A DNA stretch of 62,480 bases. Source: Lingula anatina. Lineage: Eukaryota > Brachiopoda > Lingulata > Lingulida > Lingulidae. The notes under the pieces are model-generated. The model ran no database searches. It was not told the origin of the DNA and worked only from the letters and a program-made list of their open reading frames with translations. The DNA lies in NCBI RefSeq assembly GCF_001039355.2, contig NW_019774036.1, positions 421,205 through 483,684 of the forward strand, read 5' to 3'. This document shows, in pieces, positions 11,290 through 22,320 of the stretch (its first letter is position 1; every line of letters begins with the position of its first letter). The position numbers and the translations under genes were made by a program.

Positions 11290-14200
11290 AGAAAGAGGGA
11301 GGCGGCATCGTGTACTAACCTATGTATATAGGCGACACCTTGGTCTTCACGTTCTCGTCTATAAACACTGTCCCAAGGGAGTACAGTGTGGTCCCGCCCA
11401 CCCCGTGCAGGAGCTGTCCCAGGATCAGTACGTACAGGTAGTTCTGGAGGTACGAGTTCTGTGGATTAACGGTACACGCTGTGGAGTTCCCAGTACCTGC
11501 AGGATATTGAATGATAAGTTAATATTGCTGAGTGAGGAAATAATGCTGTGAGGGCCGTGGTCAAGCCCTGAGTTTCAGAGGCTACTTGAGACTCATCTCT
11601 CTGCTATAAGCACGGCTCAGTCGTTACCAGGGCCATCTGAAACTCTGGTTGACTAAACAGTTTATTCCAACGAAATAATGTGTACTAAAACGCGTATTCT
11701 AAAATCAAATTTAGAAAAAAATTAATGACGAAATGTATCTTTTAAGATTTAGAATAAAACATTTTTTTAGATTTAAAATTCTATAAATCGTCTGTTGATT
11801 AGAAATGGTAGCGTCTGCGACAAGTCAGTCAGTATTGAAACCTTGTGCTTTGTAGATAAAACATTTTTAAAAACTCTTTTGAGGCGATTTACTTTTTTTC
11901 ACGTAACAATGTGACAATATAAATAATGCTAGTTTCATCTCTGCGTTGACAGCATTGTGTGTGGAAATTAAATCAATGGAGATTATGTCCGCACTTTCCC
12001 CGCGTTGGCTGTCGCCCCCCCCCCCCCCTTTTACCTGTACNNNNNNNNNNNNNNNNNNNNNNNNNNNNNNNNNNNNNNNNNNNNNNNNNNNNNNNNNNNN
12101 NNNNNNNNNNNNNNNNNNNNNNNNNNNNNNNNNNNNNNNNNNNNNNNNNNNNNNNNNNNNNNNNNNNNNNNNNNNNNNNNNNNNNNNNNNNNNNNNNNNN
12201 NNNNNNNNNNNNNNNNNNNNNNNNNNNNNNNNNNNNNNNNNNNNNNNNNNNNNNNNNNNNNNNNNNNNNNNNNNNNNNNNNNNNNNNNNNNNNNNNNNNN
12301 NNNNNNNNNNNNNNNNNNNNNNNNNNNNNNNNNNNNNNNNNNNNNNNNNNNNNNNNNNNNNNNNNNNNNNNNNNNNNNNNNNNNNNNNNNNNNNNNNNNN
12401 NNNNNNNNNNNNNNNNNNNNNNNNNNNNNNNNNNNNNNNNNNNNNNNNNNNNNNNNNNNNNNNNNNNNNNNNNNNNNNNNNNNNNNNNNNNNNNNNNNNN
12501 NNNNNNNNNNNNNNNNNNNNNNNNNNNNNNNNNNNNNNNNNNNNNNNNNNNNNNNNNNNNNNNNNNNNNNNNNNNNNNNNNNNNNNNNNNNNNNNNNNNN
12601 NNNNNNNNNNNNNNNNNNNNNNNNNNNNNNNNNNNNNNNNNNNNNNNNNNNNNNNNNNNNNNNNNNNNNNNNNNNNNNNNNNNNNNNNNNNNNNNNNNNN
12701 NNNNNNNNNNNNNNNNNNNNNNNNNNNNNNNNNNNNNNNNNNNNNNNNNNNNNNNNNNNNNNNNNNNNNNNNNNNNNNNNNNNNNNNNNNNNNNNNNNNN
12801 NNNNNNNNNNNNNNNNNNNNNNNNNNNNNNNNNNNNNNNNNNNNNNNNNNNNNNNNNNNNNNNNNNNNNNNNNNNNNNNNNNNNNNNNNNNNNNNNNNNN
12901 NNNNNNNNNNNNNNNNNNNNNNNNNNNNNNNNNNNNNNNNNNNNNNNNNNNNNNNNNNNNNNNNNNNNNNNNNNNNNNNNNNNNNNNNNNNNNNNNNNNN
13001 NNNNNNNNNNNNTCTGCAATGGTGCCCCTCAACTGATATAACATTACCTGTACACGTGTCTGCAATGGTGCCCCTCAACTGATATAACATTACCTGTACA
13101 TGTATCTGCAATGGTGCCCCTCAGCTGATACAACCCCGTGGTGAAATGTGGCATGCTCATCACTAGAGAGCCACACCCCATGATGAATGCTGCTGTCGAC
13201 AGCAATCTGGAAATATGAACAGTTTATTACTGAATATATCCGAAAAATATGAGTCTCTGATTTTCCTTAAAATGCTTTGAAAATAATACTTGAAAGTGCT
13301 GATTCAAGAGAAAAGTTGGTATCCTTCTTGCCAGAAGGTACATTGCAGTATGTGTTTGAAAGTGACACAGGTATCAACAGAATAAAATATTATATAAATG
13401 TTGAAATTTGTATGGATGTGACTAAACTAATCAATGAGACATGTACATAAATGGAAACGTAATTAATTTAACCAATGTTGTCCATCAGCAATCACCCTAC
13501 AGGATACTTCCCGTGGGAGGGGTCTCTTACAAACAGAGTTTTTTTACAGAAGAGTGCATGGAATAGGAGCATTTCTTTCTTTTTTTTTTTTTTTTTTTTA
13601 ATATATATAAAAATTCATTTGTTTAAGTTTTCTGCGGTTGAAATCCAAGATCTAATGCATTCTCAAACAAGAATTGCGTTGTGTTGGGCAGTTGCCCTGA
13701 AGCCTGGTTTGGTGGCGGATGAGTGTGGGCACATTGTTCACAAGGCAAAAATGCACTGATGTACTTGAATATATTTACGTACCTCGGTTTGTGCGCGTGC
13801 GCCCCAAAGTAACTAATGAGGATGACGGTGGTCCCCGCCGCAATGTCGTAGGCGCTGGAGACGAGGCCCACGCGAGAACTGGGCAGGTTAAAACGCCTCT
13901 CAACAGACGTGGTGTTCACATTGTTGATGCCATTCACAACAAGACCTGGAAAGAAGGAAAACCAGGATTCATATAATGCACACCACCATCAAGATAAAGA
14001 TGTATGCAGGCATTCCATTTACAGCCATAGGGTGCTTTCCCAGAGATTTAGATCGATCTAGAGATTAAGATTTAGATCGACCTAACTCTCTGGGGGTTCA
14101 CGCTAAATTGCAGTCAGCCGAGCGGGCACCATAGTTAATTACCCCCTTACAGATTTTAGTAGGCGGGACAGACGCTTAAGCCGGCCAAGCTGACAGTAAT

Positions 14201-14756
14201 CTAGTGAGACTCCCCACAGGGATAGCTCGATCTAAAAATCTATGGAAATGGGGTGATAGATTAAGCTGGTAAAATACATTTACTATGTCGCAAGGGCACA
14301 AAATTGGACTACCTTGGAATAAGTCCTTGTGATTAGGTCGAAACGTCGTGATCTCCATTTCAAATTAAGATCCAGTATTAGATTTCTCATTATCTCAGCA
14401 TGATGTGATTGGATGAATCGAAATATTAATTTTGATAAATACTAGATTTCTTCGATTCGTGAGAAAAAGAGAATAATTAGAAAAAAAAATCAAAAGAAAA
14501 ACAAAAAGGTAGTTTATTCACCTTGTATCGTAGTAAACCAGCACATGAAGACGAGAAAGGCTTTCGGGTTGTTGCACACCTGTAGCCAGCCCGGTCTGCA
14601 CCCCCTGTAGCCGCACCCAGGGGGAAACTCCGGCTCTAGGCGGAACTCGCGGTCAGCTTCGGCTTCTATCGCCTTTTGTCGGACGGGATCGTCAATTTCC
14701 GTCGACATGTAGCCATTATCGCTAGTCCGTTTTAGCTCAAATCCTTTCGAAGGCAT
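5403..14756 (-). CDS. solute carrier organic anion transporter (OATP-1), 13 exons, complete
   Basis: Predicted 12-membrane-span OATP (SLCO/SLC21) of 689 aa, normal for the family; such proteins carry sodium-independent uptake of amphipathic organic anions such as steroid conjugates, prostanoids and thyroid hormones. Minus-strand exons: 14756-14522, 13945-13783, 13206-13094, 11496-11320, 10981-10879, 10527-10406, 9860-9745, 9287-9143, 8825-8630, 7901-7748, 7220-7039, 6459-6395, 5701-5403. All junctions are GT-AG and phases agree throughout. Evidence includes the family signature DPRWVGAWWLGF (about residues 271-282), a Kazal-like Cys-rich extracellular loop (CNAGCGCTTSSFEPIC..CHAGC, ~460-500) and the terminal GPILFGAIID motif. 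The start is the first ATG of a frame that leads into TM1. The 972-bp gap falls in intron 3, and phases across it match, so no exon need be missing. Substrate cannot be inferred. Confidence 0.93.
5690..5965 (-). repeat. minisatellite copying the OATP-1 exon 13 acceptor (4 copies)
   Basis: The 28-base core reading (plus strand) ACCGTGCCTGCAATGTCAAG recurs near 5695, 5770, 5861 and 5940, spaced 75, 91 and 79 bases and separated by (CATA)n runs. On the minus strand each copy is the 3' splice site CTTGACATTGCAG followed by the first exon bases GCACGGTAC. The 5701 copy joins the real exon; the other three lie upstream in the intron. Confidence 0.9.
5991..6013. repeat. (CA)n microsatellite
   Basis: CA dinucleotide run beside a short C tract, in OATP-1 intron 12. 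Confidence 0.9.
6464..6522. repeat. (AATAT)n microsatellite
   Basis: A pentanucleotide AATAT repeat, roughly 11 units, beginning just 5 bp intron-side of the OATP-1 exon 12 acceptor. The polypyrimidine region of that intron is therefore largely the repeat (ATATT on the minus strand). Confidence 0.9.
8026..8208. mobile_element. ~183-bp MITE with CGGTGTGACA termini
   Basis: The left end CCGGTGTGACAAGAATGG and right end CCATTCCTGTTACACCCG are imperfect inverted repeats. The interior (TTAGGTTAGTCGGAGTATT; CACCTGTACA) matches the copy at 47979-48149. It lies in OATP-1 intron 9. Confidence 0.75.
10099..10331. mobile_element. hairpin MITE, GGGGAGTCTCACTAAATTGC family, copy 1
   Basis: A long imperfect palindrome: TGGGGAGTCTCACTAAATTG is mirrored by TTTAGTGAGACTCCCC, and AGATCGATCCA by ATCGATCCAAAT near the tips. 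Copies 2 and 3 are near 14029 and 20608. This copy lies in OATP-1 intron 6, about 70 bases upstream of exon 6 in plus coordinates. Confidence 0.7.
11251..11289. repeat. (CT)n microsatellite
   Basis: A CT dinucleotide run in OATP-1 intron 4, about 30 bases beyond the exon 4 donor. Confidence 0.9.
12041..13012. other. assembly gap (972 N) inside a minisatellite
   Basis: The gap lies in OATP-1 intron 3. The bases just before it (TTACCTGTAC) match the end of the 46-bp repeat unit that resumes just after it, so the missing sequence is probably more of the same array. The long X-filled open frames across it are artefacts. Confidence 0.85.
13013..13125 (-). repeat. minisatellite copying the OATP-1 exon 3 donor (at least 3 copies)
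   Basis: The plus-strand unit TCTGCAATGGTGCCCCTCAA + CTGATATAACATTACCTGTA + CACGTG repeats at about 13013, 13059 and 13105. The third copy is the true exon 3 end: on the minus strand CAG|GTAATGTTAT is its 5' splice site. The two other complete copies are intronic and keep the exon tail and donor. A further copy end is visible at 12031-12040 before the gap. Confidence 0.9.
14029..14256. mobile_element. hairpin MITE, GGGGAGTCTCACTAAATTGC family, copy 2
   Basis: Contains CTCTGGGGGTTCACGCTAAA mirrored by TCTAGTGAGACTCCCC, with AGATCGATCTA near the tips. It lies in OATP-1 intron 1. Confidence 0.7.
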
Positions 14757-15500
14757 CTTTTTCTCTCTATATCTACTGTCTGGTTTTGGTGGTGATATTT
14801 TCGTGCGTTCCTAAAGTTTTAATGTGTGCGTTATAATGAAGTAATTCACATCCGGTCAGATATCAGACCGCCGGCGTGTCATTATTTATAACTAATATTC
14901 CAGGTATTGATTTGCGCACCTGTATCCATTGACGTGACGTAACGTTGACGTGAAGTAAGTTTTGAAAAGAATCACATATAATATCCGTATCCTGCTTAAA
15001 AATTAATATATGTTTGAAGTCCTCTCATCGCTGTGTGTGTCTTATAGGAATTCTGTTTCACTAGATATCCAGTAAAGTGTATATCGGAGTGATCAGTCTC
15101 CACTTGGTCTCTGACAATGTTCACTTGGTCTTTTACACTGTTCACGACGTTAAGGTATATCGTTTTTTAATCATATACTTCCACAGATAACCACGCAAGG
15201 GTAGGTTACGCAAGACGTTCAATTCTTGTTAATAATGCACGAGCCATCACGTTCCATTGTTTGAATGAAGCCGGCTGTCTTCGTCATATTAGACAATATA
15301 AGGCTTCTGAAAAATAAAAATAGAACGAAATAAAACAGTTTTTACGTGTATATGTAACACATTTAAGTGTACCCGCACAAAAATGCAGTAGTATCGAGGT
15401 AGCATAATAGCATTAGTGCAGCAGTGGTGTGAAATATGTTTGTAGTAGAGATGCAGTATAGCCTACTGTACTTCTACGCAAAAAACACATAGGGATGTAC
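14757..15500. other. OATP-1 5' flank, no gene seen
   Basis: The minus-strand 5' UTR and promoter of OATP-1 should lie here. It is AT-rich with no clear TATA box or CpG-rich block, and no further coding exon was recognised. Confidence 0.4.
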
Positions 15501-15529
15501 AGAGAGGGGAGAATTAATGCTAATTAAAC

Positions 15530-16215
15530 TACTTTTGCAACTCAGGCTGCATTTTAATCCGATGATTCTTTTTTTGTAAATTTGAAAATCATAAGAAACA
15601 TGGTTTTCCCTTAATGGTAATTATGGCGGCAGTGCCCAAAATAGGGTTTTCTTCAATTTTGATACAATATAACATAATGCTTAACAGCATAATGGCCAGC
15701 AATTTTAAATAATAAAATATAAGTATCAGGGATATTCAGAAAATGTGACTAGCAAAGGTTTTCAAGCCCGTGGAAGTTCAAAGTCACCTTAGAAATGCCA
15801 ATATGTGAAAATTAAAATTTCACAAAAAATGCGTTACTTCCAGAAAAACCAACCAAACAGACAGGTTTTCTAACTGAAGCTGTATTTTATACCTATGTTT
15901 CTTTTTTGTAAGTTTGAGAATAGTAAATGACATGCAGGGCGGATCCAGAGATATTTCTGACAGTCTTCCACATTATCTTTGTTGATCCATCCTCCTATTT
16001 TTGACCGTTTTCCGACAGAAAAAATAAGGTACTCATCAATGTAAACTTAGAAATTTGACCGTCTTCCGGAAGACCCAGAAGACCGCCTCAATCCGCCCCT
16101 GACATGGTTTTCCTTTAATGGTCATTATGGCAGCAGTGCCCAAAATAGGATTTTCTTCAATTTTAATGCAATATTACATAATGCTTAACAGCATAGTCAC
16201 CACCAATGTTTAATT
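15530..16215 (+). repeat. ~200-bp direct duplication, second copy split by a MITE
   Basis: The segment containing GGTTTTCCCTTAATGGTAAT and TTACATAATGCTTAACAGCAT occurs at about 15545-15710 and again at about 15880-16215. The second copy is interrupted by the element at 15935-16101. The first copy shows the unoccupied site. Confidence 0.85.
15935..16101. mobile_element. 167-bp CAGGGGCGGAT-family MITE with perfect 5-bp TSD
   Basis: Ends are CAGGGCGGATCCAGAG and TCAATCCGCCCCTG. The flanking ACATG is duplicated exactly (15930-15934, 16102-16106), and the paralogous empty site at about 15597 has a single ACATG. The 5-bp TSD with CAGGGGCGG ends fits hAT-like non-autonomous elements of the 5-bp group. 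An inner hairpin, GTCTTCCGGAAGACCC, lies near the right end. Confidence 0.9.
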
Positions 16216-16410
16216 ATGCATTGTAGATAACATGGATATTTGTTATCGATTACTTGCTTTCCCGCAGTGCCACTGATGTGAATGGGCTCTTTTACATTCT
16301 TTTTTCTTTCTGTAGTCAGCAATTATTCCCTACATGTAGTCTTCCCAACATTCAGTAACAGATCTTACCAGTTGCTGCCGCAGTACGTGCACCCCTGCGG
16401 TACAGTGTAT

Positions 16411-16592
16411 CCACGCCCGTAGCCAGCAATTTCAAATGGGGGTTCTTTTTCTGAAAAAGTGGACCTTTTACCATGAAATCTTAGTGATAAGATAAGATAG
16501 ACAACATTTTACCCAGAGGGGACCTTTTCCCGGCAAAATGGGTGTCCTTTCGACCCCCCGAACCCCCCCTCCCCCCTCCGGCTACGGGCCTG
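16411..16592. mobile_element. ~182-bp MITE with CGCCCGTAGCC termini
   Basis: CCACGCCCGTAGCCAGCAA at the left is reversed at the right as CCGGCTACGGGCCTGG. The flanks share TAT, possibly a 3-4-bp target duplication. The C-rich right interior explains the spurious proline-rich frame. Confidence 0.65.
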
Positions 16593-17182
16593 GTATCAAA
16601 TTTAATTTATTTAATACATAGCCAGCAGTTACATTGGCTGAGTTTTCACGGTCTGGCTTGTGCATGTACCCTGAGGAAATTAGGTTATCTCAAGACGTGG
16701 GGTGGTGGGGTGTGGGGGGGGGGAGGAGTGTGAACTAGGTGCCTTGTCTCTCTCCGGACCCGCTTATATCGATTCATGTAAACAGAACTCATTGATAGAA
16801 GTTGTAAAGTTAAACTTTAAACCGTCGTTATCATCAAAGTGCACTGACGGCAGGTGATATATATATATATTGTACATGTAACCAGGCCAAGGCCTGCTCT
16901 ACGTACTTTGCACTTACGTCACTGTCTGCAGTTTTGAATGGTGATACTGTGGTACATGGAGGCAAAAAATAGCCATTTCCCCCCCCCCCCTCCCCACAGT
17001 GCTTAAGGGCTTATAGTGTACAGAGAAATGTGACATAATTCAGTAAAATATCAGTAAAGCCCAACCTTATTTTAGTTTAACCGTCAGTTGCCCTGTGGCG
17101 ACACTGATTTGTAGCAGGTTGGTCAGCGAAATTCAACTCTGTGTTTAAATAACTTCCTTGTGGATGACAACGGGTGGCATAG

Positions 17183-17241
17183 TCCCCCCCCCCCCCACCA
17201 CACACACACACACGCACACACACACGCACACACACACACAA
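17183..17241. repeat. C run and (CA)n microsatellite
   Basis: A poly-C run is followed by (CA)n with CGCA interruptions. The His/Thr frame across it is an artefact. Confidence 0.9.
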
Positions 17242-17489
17242 ACACATAACGCAAACTCACCCGCAGTTCTTAAAAATACAGCGAGTTTTACCAGTTTTAA
17301 AAACGTAACCAAGTGGAGGAAAACAGCAGATAGTATTTACATGTATATAAGTGGAAATTCCACAATCAGCATGTTTTGTGATTAATGAAAATTTGGTAAA
17401 ACTCTTTTGGAAAGGGGCCTTCTTTGAAAATGGTTTTCGCCACGTGTAGGTCACCATACCTGTATGCAGAACATATAATTATAATAATA

Positions 17490-18158
17490 ATTATAGTAAT
17501 AAGTCAACAAAAGAGTGACCCTTAACACGGACACGCCCCCTGAGTACACGTCGTGTATATCAACGTCCCAAGGCCGCCTGCACCGAGCCACGGGTTCTAA
17601 AGCGCAATAAGAAAACCGTCAACGTGCCCCGCGGAGCACGCCACTAGCGTGGGCGCCAAATACGGGCAACAACCACGACCAGACGGGACCGCGTGACGTC
17701 CCTGTTGTAGGAGCTGACCCGGCGGACCCGCTGACCAAGTTGGTCATACACGTAGCGTGTGGAGAACGTTGAAGGTCTGCGGAATATTCAGAAAGTTGTA
17801 CAGAAAAATTACCAGGTACTTTACCTGAACGGATGACTGCCCTGGCAATGACGTTATAGACGTAGATCAGGTCAATGCCCCGCTACATCTTGTAATATAC
17901 GGCCCGCGATAACGCTTATCTTACTCGTTTGGAACAAATACGTACCAATTCAGCTCTCTACGGCGGCGTATCACGCGCCGCCGCTGACTAAAATACTTAA
18001 AATGTTCTTCATTTTACTTGGAAACGAAATTTTCCTTGAACTACCTTTATCTAGACTTTTTGGGTAACCAAATTCATAGATATGTCACGCTCTTCCCAAG
18101 GTTCCCATATATTCACTGTATATACATGCACCAGTTGACGTTTTAACGCTTACCTTAC
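17490..18158. other. GC-richer island, no gene recognised
   Basis: About 17520-17780 is clearly more GC-rich than the surroundings and contains several CpG-rich words, yet all frames are interrupted. It could be a decayed element or a regulatory CpG-rich block; no family was recognised. Confidence 0.3.
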
Positions 18159-18239
18159 CTTCGGATGAAATCTGCCTTCTCACTCGACCTGCTGCAGGAT
18201 ATATCCCTGGATGACATCTTCATAGGACAAGTAGCTCCA
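18159..18239 (-). other. possible unassigned exon (5' exon candidate)
   Basis: On the minus strand a pyrimidine tract ending TTTTTATCAG precedes an 81-base GC-balanced segment that ends CCGAAG|GTAAGG, a strong donor. One frame is open and contains ATG (MKMSSRDISCSRSS...). It lies upstream of OATP-1 on the same strand and could be a 5' UTR exon of that gene, but OATP-1 has its own start ATG and no good acceptor directly before it. Unproven. Confidence 0.25.
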
Positions 18240-20607
18240 CTGATAAAAACTGATAGCAACCACGAGGCAGATGCTGCGGGGGGGGGGGGGGGGGGTGCAG
18301 CGACACGGGCCGTCAATCTTACCGAATCAGAACCGAAAACTACAGTCGATTTTTTGTGTCTGTGCATGTATGTCGTCTGCCTTTTTACACTTATCAGAAC
18401 AAAACCTTGCCACCAGTCTTAATGAGAAAGGAAAACATACATGGGGAAATATTCTCTTGGAAGTTCAGATTAGTTGTAACAAAGTAGGACCGTCCCTAGA
18501 TCGTTCCAAACTAGACCATTGTAAACGTGTCCCTGACGGATCTTGTCTCAGGCGACATCAGTGGTCAGAACATTCTTTGGGTGGGCAAGTAACCGGAGGA
18601 GCAAGGCGCAGATATCCTTAATAGTCTGACTTAAATGTCCTAATATTGTGTACAGTTATTAAAAGGCTGGTTTGATATAGGCTTTTCTGATCGTTTGTTT
18701 ATTTTTTCTTTTCTGTTTTTTTCTCCTCTCTCTCTCGTAAAGAAAATATATTGGAGGTAGCAAATGTAAAATTCAAATGAAAAAATCAAATACAAGACAA
18801 TGCAAAAAACAGACGCTTTAGACTGTAGCTATATGTTGCAGAGTGCTGGCCGGGAATTATATATATAGCAAGATTATTGCAAGAAAAGTGAAAGGGTTTA
18901 TCATAAGAACGACAGACCAATTTTTCAGAAGTTCGCGCCAGTGAGGGCGCATTCACATGGTAGATAGATCCGCCCCTTTCACCTATCTCAGTAGATACCT
19001 CAATTGACTTATTGCATTGGCTAAGCATTATCTAAAATTTACCTCAACTGTTTACTGATTGGCAGCGTACAATAATTACGACACTTTCCTGAAACTACTG
19101 ACGGTAGAGGTCTCACTGAACCACAAAGAAGGAAGTACAACCAGGATTTCCTGTAGTATATCCTAGCAGCTGAATTCCTTGGCATAGGCTGGGATATAAT
19201 TTTAATGATATTGATGGTCTATACTACATCAAATACACTGAGAATGACATAACAGACCATTATATTGCCCCTGGTGGCTTTCTATAAATTACCCTTCAGT
19301 TCATTTGTAATCATAAATTTATTTCTCTTATTTGTAGCCAAATTAATGACATCGATGGGAGGTTTCGGCAGAGAAATACAAGCAGCAGTGCACAGAGGAA
19401 ATTCTGACATTCCAACGGCCACGTATAAACCATGAGTCACACGTGCCATATACAGCAGAAAACAATTGATCCTTCTTATCATAACCAACAACAACAATAA
19501 AGATCACATTATAGAAACGCCTGACATTTAGACACAGTCAAACCATTGTTTCAATAGTGATAGGAATAACACAAAATGAATACACCAACAAGATATGTGT
19601 AGCGATTGTTAGATGAATGTAAACATGCACACATATTTTACTCCAAGGAGTGCTCGCATATACTGAAGACTACGCAATACTGTTGTCGACTTTTTTAGCG
19701 TTTGTTGCATTATATCAAACTCAAAATAATATCATTTAAATATACGTAGAATATAGAATATCACTTTTTTCACTTGCCGAGTTAAGAGTCGAGTTAAGAG
19801 TTAAGAGTCGAGTTAAGATGTAAAGATGTAGTTTCATCATGTTAAAAAGGTTGATTTTAAATTAACTAAAAAGAACACAGGTTAAATTCAAACAGCAGAA
19901 CTCTCCTGCGCGGTCTGCTTGAGATGCACCTGCAAATCAAGGCTGATAAGATCAAATCTTGGATAGGGCGCAAGGTGATGACGCGAGGTTTTACCCCCGG
20001 AGGGGGGAGGGGGTATTAGCAGAGTTTATGAAGGGGATTGTGTACTGCAGTTGCTGTGTGAGCGGGGGGGGGGGGAGCCATGTGAATATTGGGCACACAT
20101 GGAAAAAAATAGGAGTGATGGTTTTGAATCACGCAAATACAAACATTTCAAGATATGCCCTGGTAATATAGATATCAAACTTTAATAACGACCTGATAAT
20201 AACCGGTCGTTTAGTTTAAGCTATCGTACGATTAAATTTTGCTAGGCACAGCAAGACGTACACAACGCTGAGCCCAAGCGATAGTGGGCTTAAGGGGTCC
20301 TACATCTGTATCTTGTGTACGCTTCAGCTTATGTGGAACCCTCAGAAAAGTGCCCCTCCAAACTACGCCTGCTGCGACACAAAATTAATGAAGCGTTTAC
20401 GTATGAGTTCGATTTGGTCTCGAAATCAAAGTTTTCCCAGTGTAAACACGATAATGGTATCGAGACCAATCTCTATACAAGCATTAATATCCACAGGGCA
20501 CATGGCTTTAGTGTTGGTCTCCTTGTCGCAGTCTGCTGGCTCTCCTTGTACACGGGTAGCTGTGGACTTCTTATCTGGACCAAGTACTTGTGGAGGTACA
20601 AGGTTAT
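18240..20607. other. intergenic, no gene recognised
   Basis: AT-rich DNA with a G18 run near 18278, a short GAGTTAAGAGTC tandem repeat at 19780-19830 and a G run near 20065. No supported coding exon. Confidence 0.45.
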
Positions 20608-20880
20608 CATAGGGACTACTCCCAGACCCTATCGTACTAACTGTGGATGGAACTATCTCCGATGGGATTCTCTCTAAATTGCAATCAACTAAAGCGGTTT
20701 AGATGTCTGCCACGCCTACTGAGGCTGATAGGGATAATTAACTATCGTTTAGCAGCTTTAGTGGGCGTCCCAGACGTCTAAGCCGCTTAAGCTGAAAGCA
20801 ATTTAACGAGAACCCCCTCGGAGATGGATCGATCCTGTTAGATCGATCTAGATATGGGAATCCAGTGAGAGTATAGGACT
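20608..20880. mobile_element. hairpin MITE, GGGGAGTCTCACTAAATTGC family, copy 3
   Basis: TCTCTAAATTGCAATCAACT is mirrored by AGCAATTTAACGAGA, and AGATCGATCTAGATATGGGA closes the right tip. It is the most diverged copy. Confidence 0.65.
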
Positions 20881-21399
20881 GATCAAATGAAGGTGGGTGG
20901 GGGAGGCAGGACCGGCGCAAACCCTCCGTCTGTGTCCTGACTCACAGGGTCGCGGGGATTGTAAATTACGGAAATTTATTTCCTCACATTCTGGGGGATC
21001 GAAAGGTATTATTACGATACTAGGCGCATAGGAATCACTTGTATGTGTATGTGTGCTTAAATCAATCAATCTCAACCTCGTTTTGTGACTTCATTTTGTT
21101 GATTCCTGTAAGCATATTAAGAAATAAAACCATCTATTATAGACTTATTTATTTTATATACAACAATAAACCCGTAACGGAAATGCCTAAAAAGTGCTGA
21201 ATATCAATGTTTTATATAAAGCTAACTTATTTACAGTCATCAGTGTTTAAAACATTATTGATTTAAAAGCCAGAGAAGTCTAATCAGGGCACCATTAGCA
21301 AGATTCTGGATTCAATTAATTTTACTTCCTAACCTCAAGGGGGCATTGGATCTAAACTCCCTGATCAGACGCTTTCCACGTATTCATTTTCATTGTGTC

Positions 21400-21440
21400 T
21401 GTGTACGTGTGCGTGTGCGTGTGTGTGTGTGTGTGAGCGC
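21400..21440. repeat. (GT)n microsatellite
   Basis: GT dinucleotide run with GC interruptions, followed by a short G run. Confidence 0.85.
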
Positions 21441-21483
21441 GTGTGGGGTGGCGGGCGGGGGGGGGCAGTCGAGGATTGGCCAA

Positions 21484-21533
21484 GAAAGATAATTTGGAAA
21501 ACTGTCAGAAAATATCTCTGGATCGACCCCTGC
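21484..21533. mobile_element. right-end fragment of CAGGGGCGGAT-family MITE
   Basis: AAAGATAATTTGGAAAACTG and AAAATATCTCTGGATCGACC followed by CCTG match the right half of 41362-41531. Confidence 0.65.
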
Positions 21534-22260
21534 CGCGTGCGCCTCTGGTAACATTGTAAGTACCGGTATTCCCGTCCCCAGATGCTCCCCCACTCACCTC
21601 CGTACTCCAGCGTGCCCAGTGGAGGGTGTGAATTTGGTACAAGTCTAGACCCAAGGGGGAGGAGGTGAGCCAGACGTCAAGATGAAACCATGATAAATGA
21701 ACACACCTTGAATGTTCCACTTAATCCAATGCTTCATGCCTGTCCGCAAATAGACTGCTGTTTACTCCAGACAGCGTATCACATAAACGATGTCATTTCT
21801 ACGATGATACTGACACAGACAAACAATGCAGTTGTTAGATGTGCTTCACACAGTCCAAAAGAACAAATATGGGATCGTCTGCATTTATGTTGGGTCGAAA
21901 CTTTTCAGCGCGCCTCTTCTCTGTGGCTGGTCTAATGACGCCGAGATCATGCCTGCCAGCACACAAGGGCGCTACGTTTCCCTTCAGAGCTCAAGGTCGT
22001 TGGACAGGACACACAGTATATCCTGGAGATGACACCAAGGAATGTCGACCCAGCTTCTGGTGTAAACGCGCCTTTACTTATATACCCACGTTTTAAAAGT
22101 ATGAAGTAGTCCGAAAAGTGGACCGTCAAGACGTCAGTCAAGGAGCAGTGTCAATATATCGTAAACTTTCAGTGTTTACCCGTGCTTTATTGGCCTGTCA
22201 TGAGCCGCCTACGAACAATATACTGCTTTGTGGACTTAAAGTTTTAAGTCTTTAAATCTA

Positions 22261-22320
22261 CCTCTCTCTCTCTCTCTCCCTCCCTCTCTCTCTCTCTGTG
22301 TGTGTGTGTGCGCTCGCGCG
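22261..22320. repeat. (CT)n/(GT)n microsatellite
   Basis: A CT run followed by a GT run. Confidence 0.85.

Noticed and set aside
11867-13111. Long open frames on both strands across the N gap
   Set aside because: They are open only because the 972 N bases contain no stops; the real flanking sequence is intron and repeat.
17640-17780. Possible retroelement remnant (frame ending ADPADPLTKLV)
   Set aside because: The resemblance to a Copia RNase H tail is a few residues only, and stops surround it.
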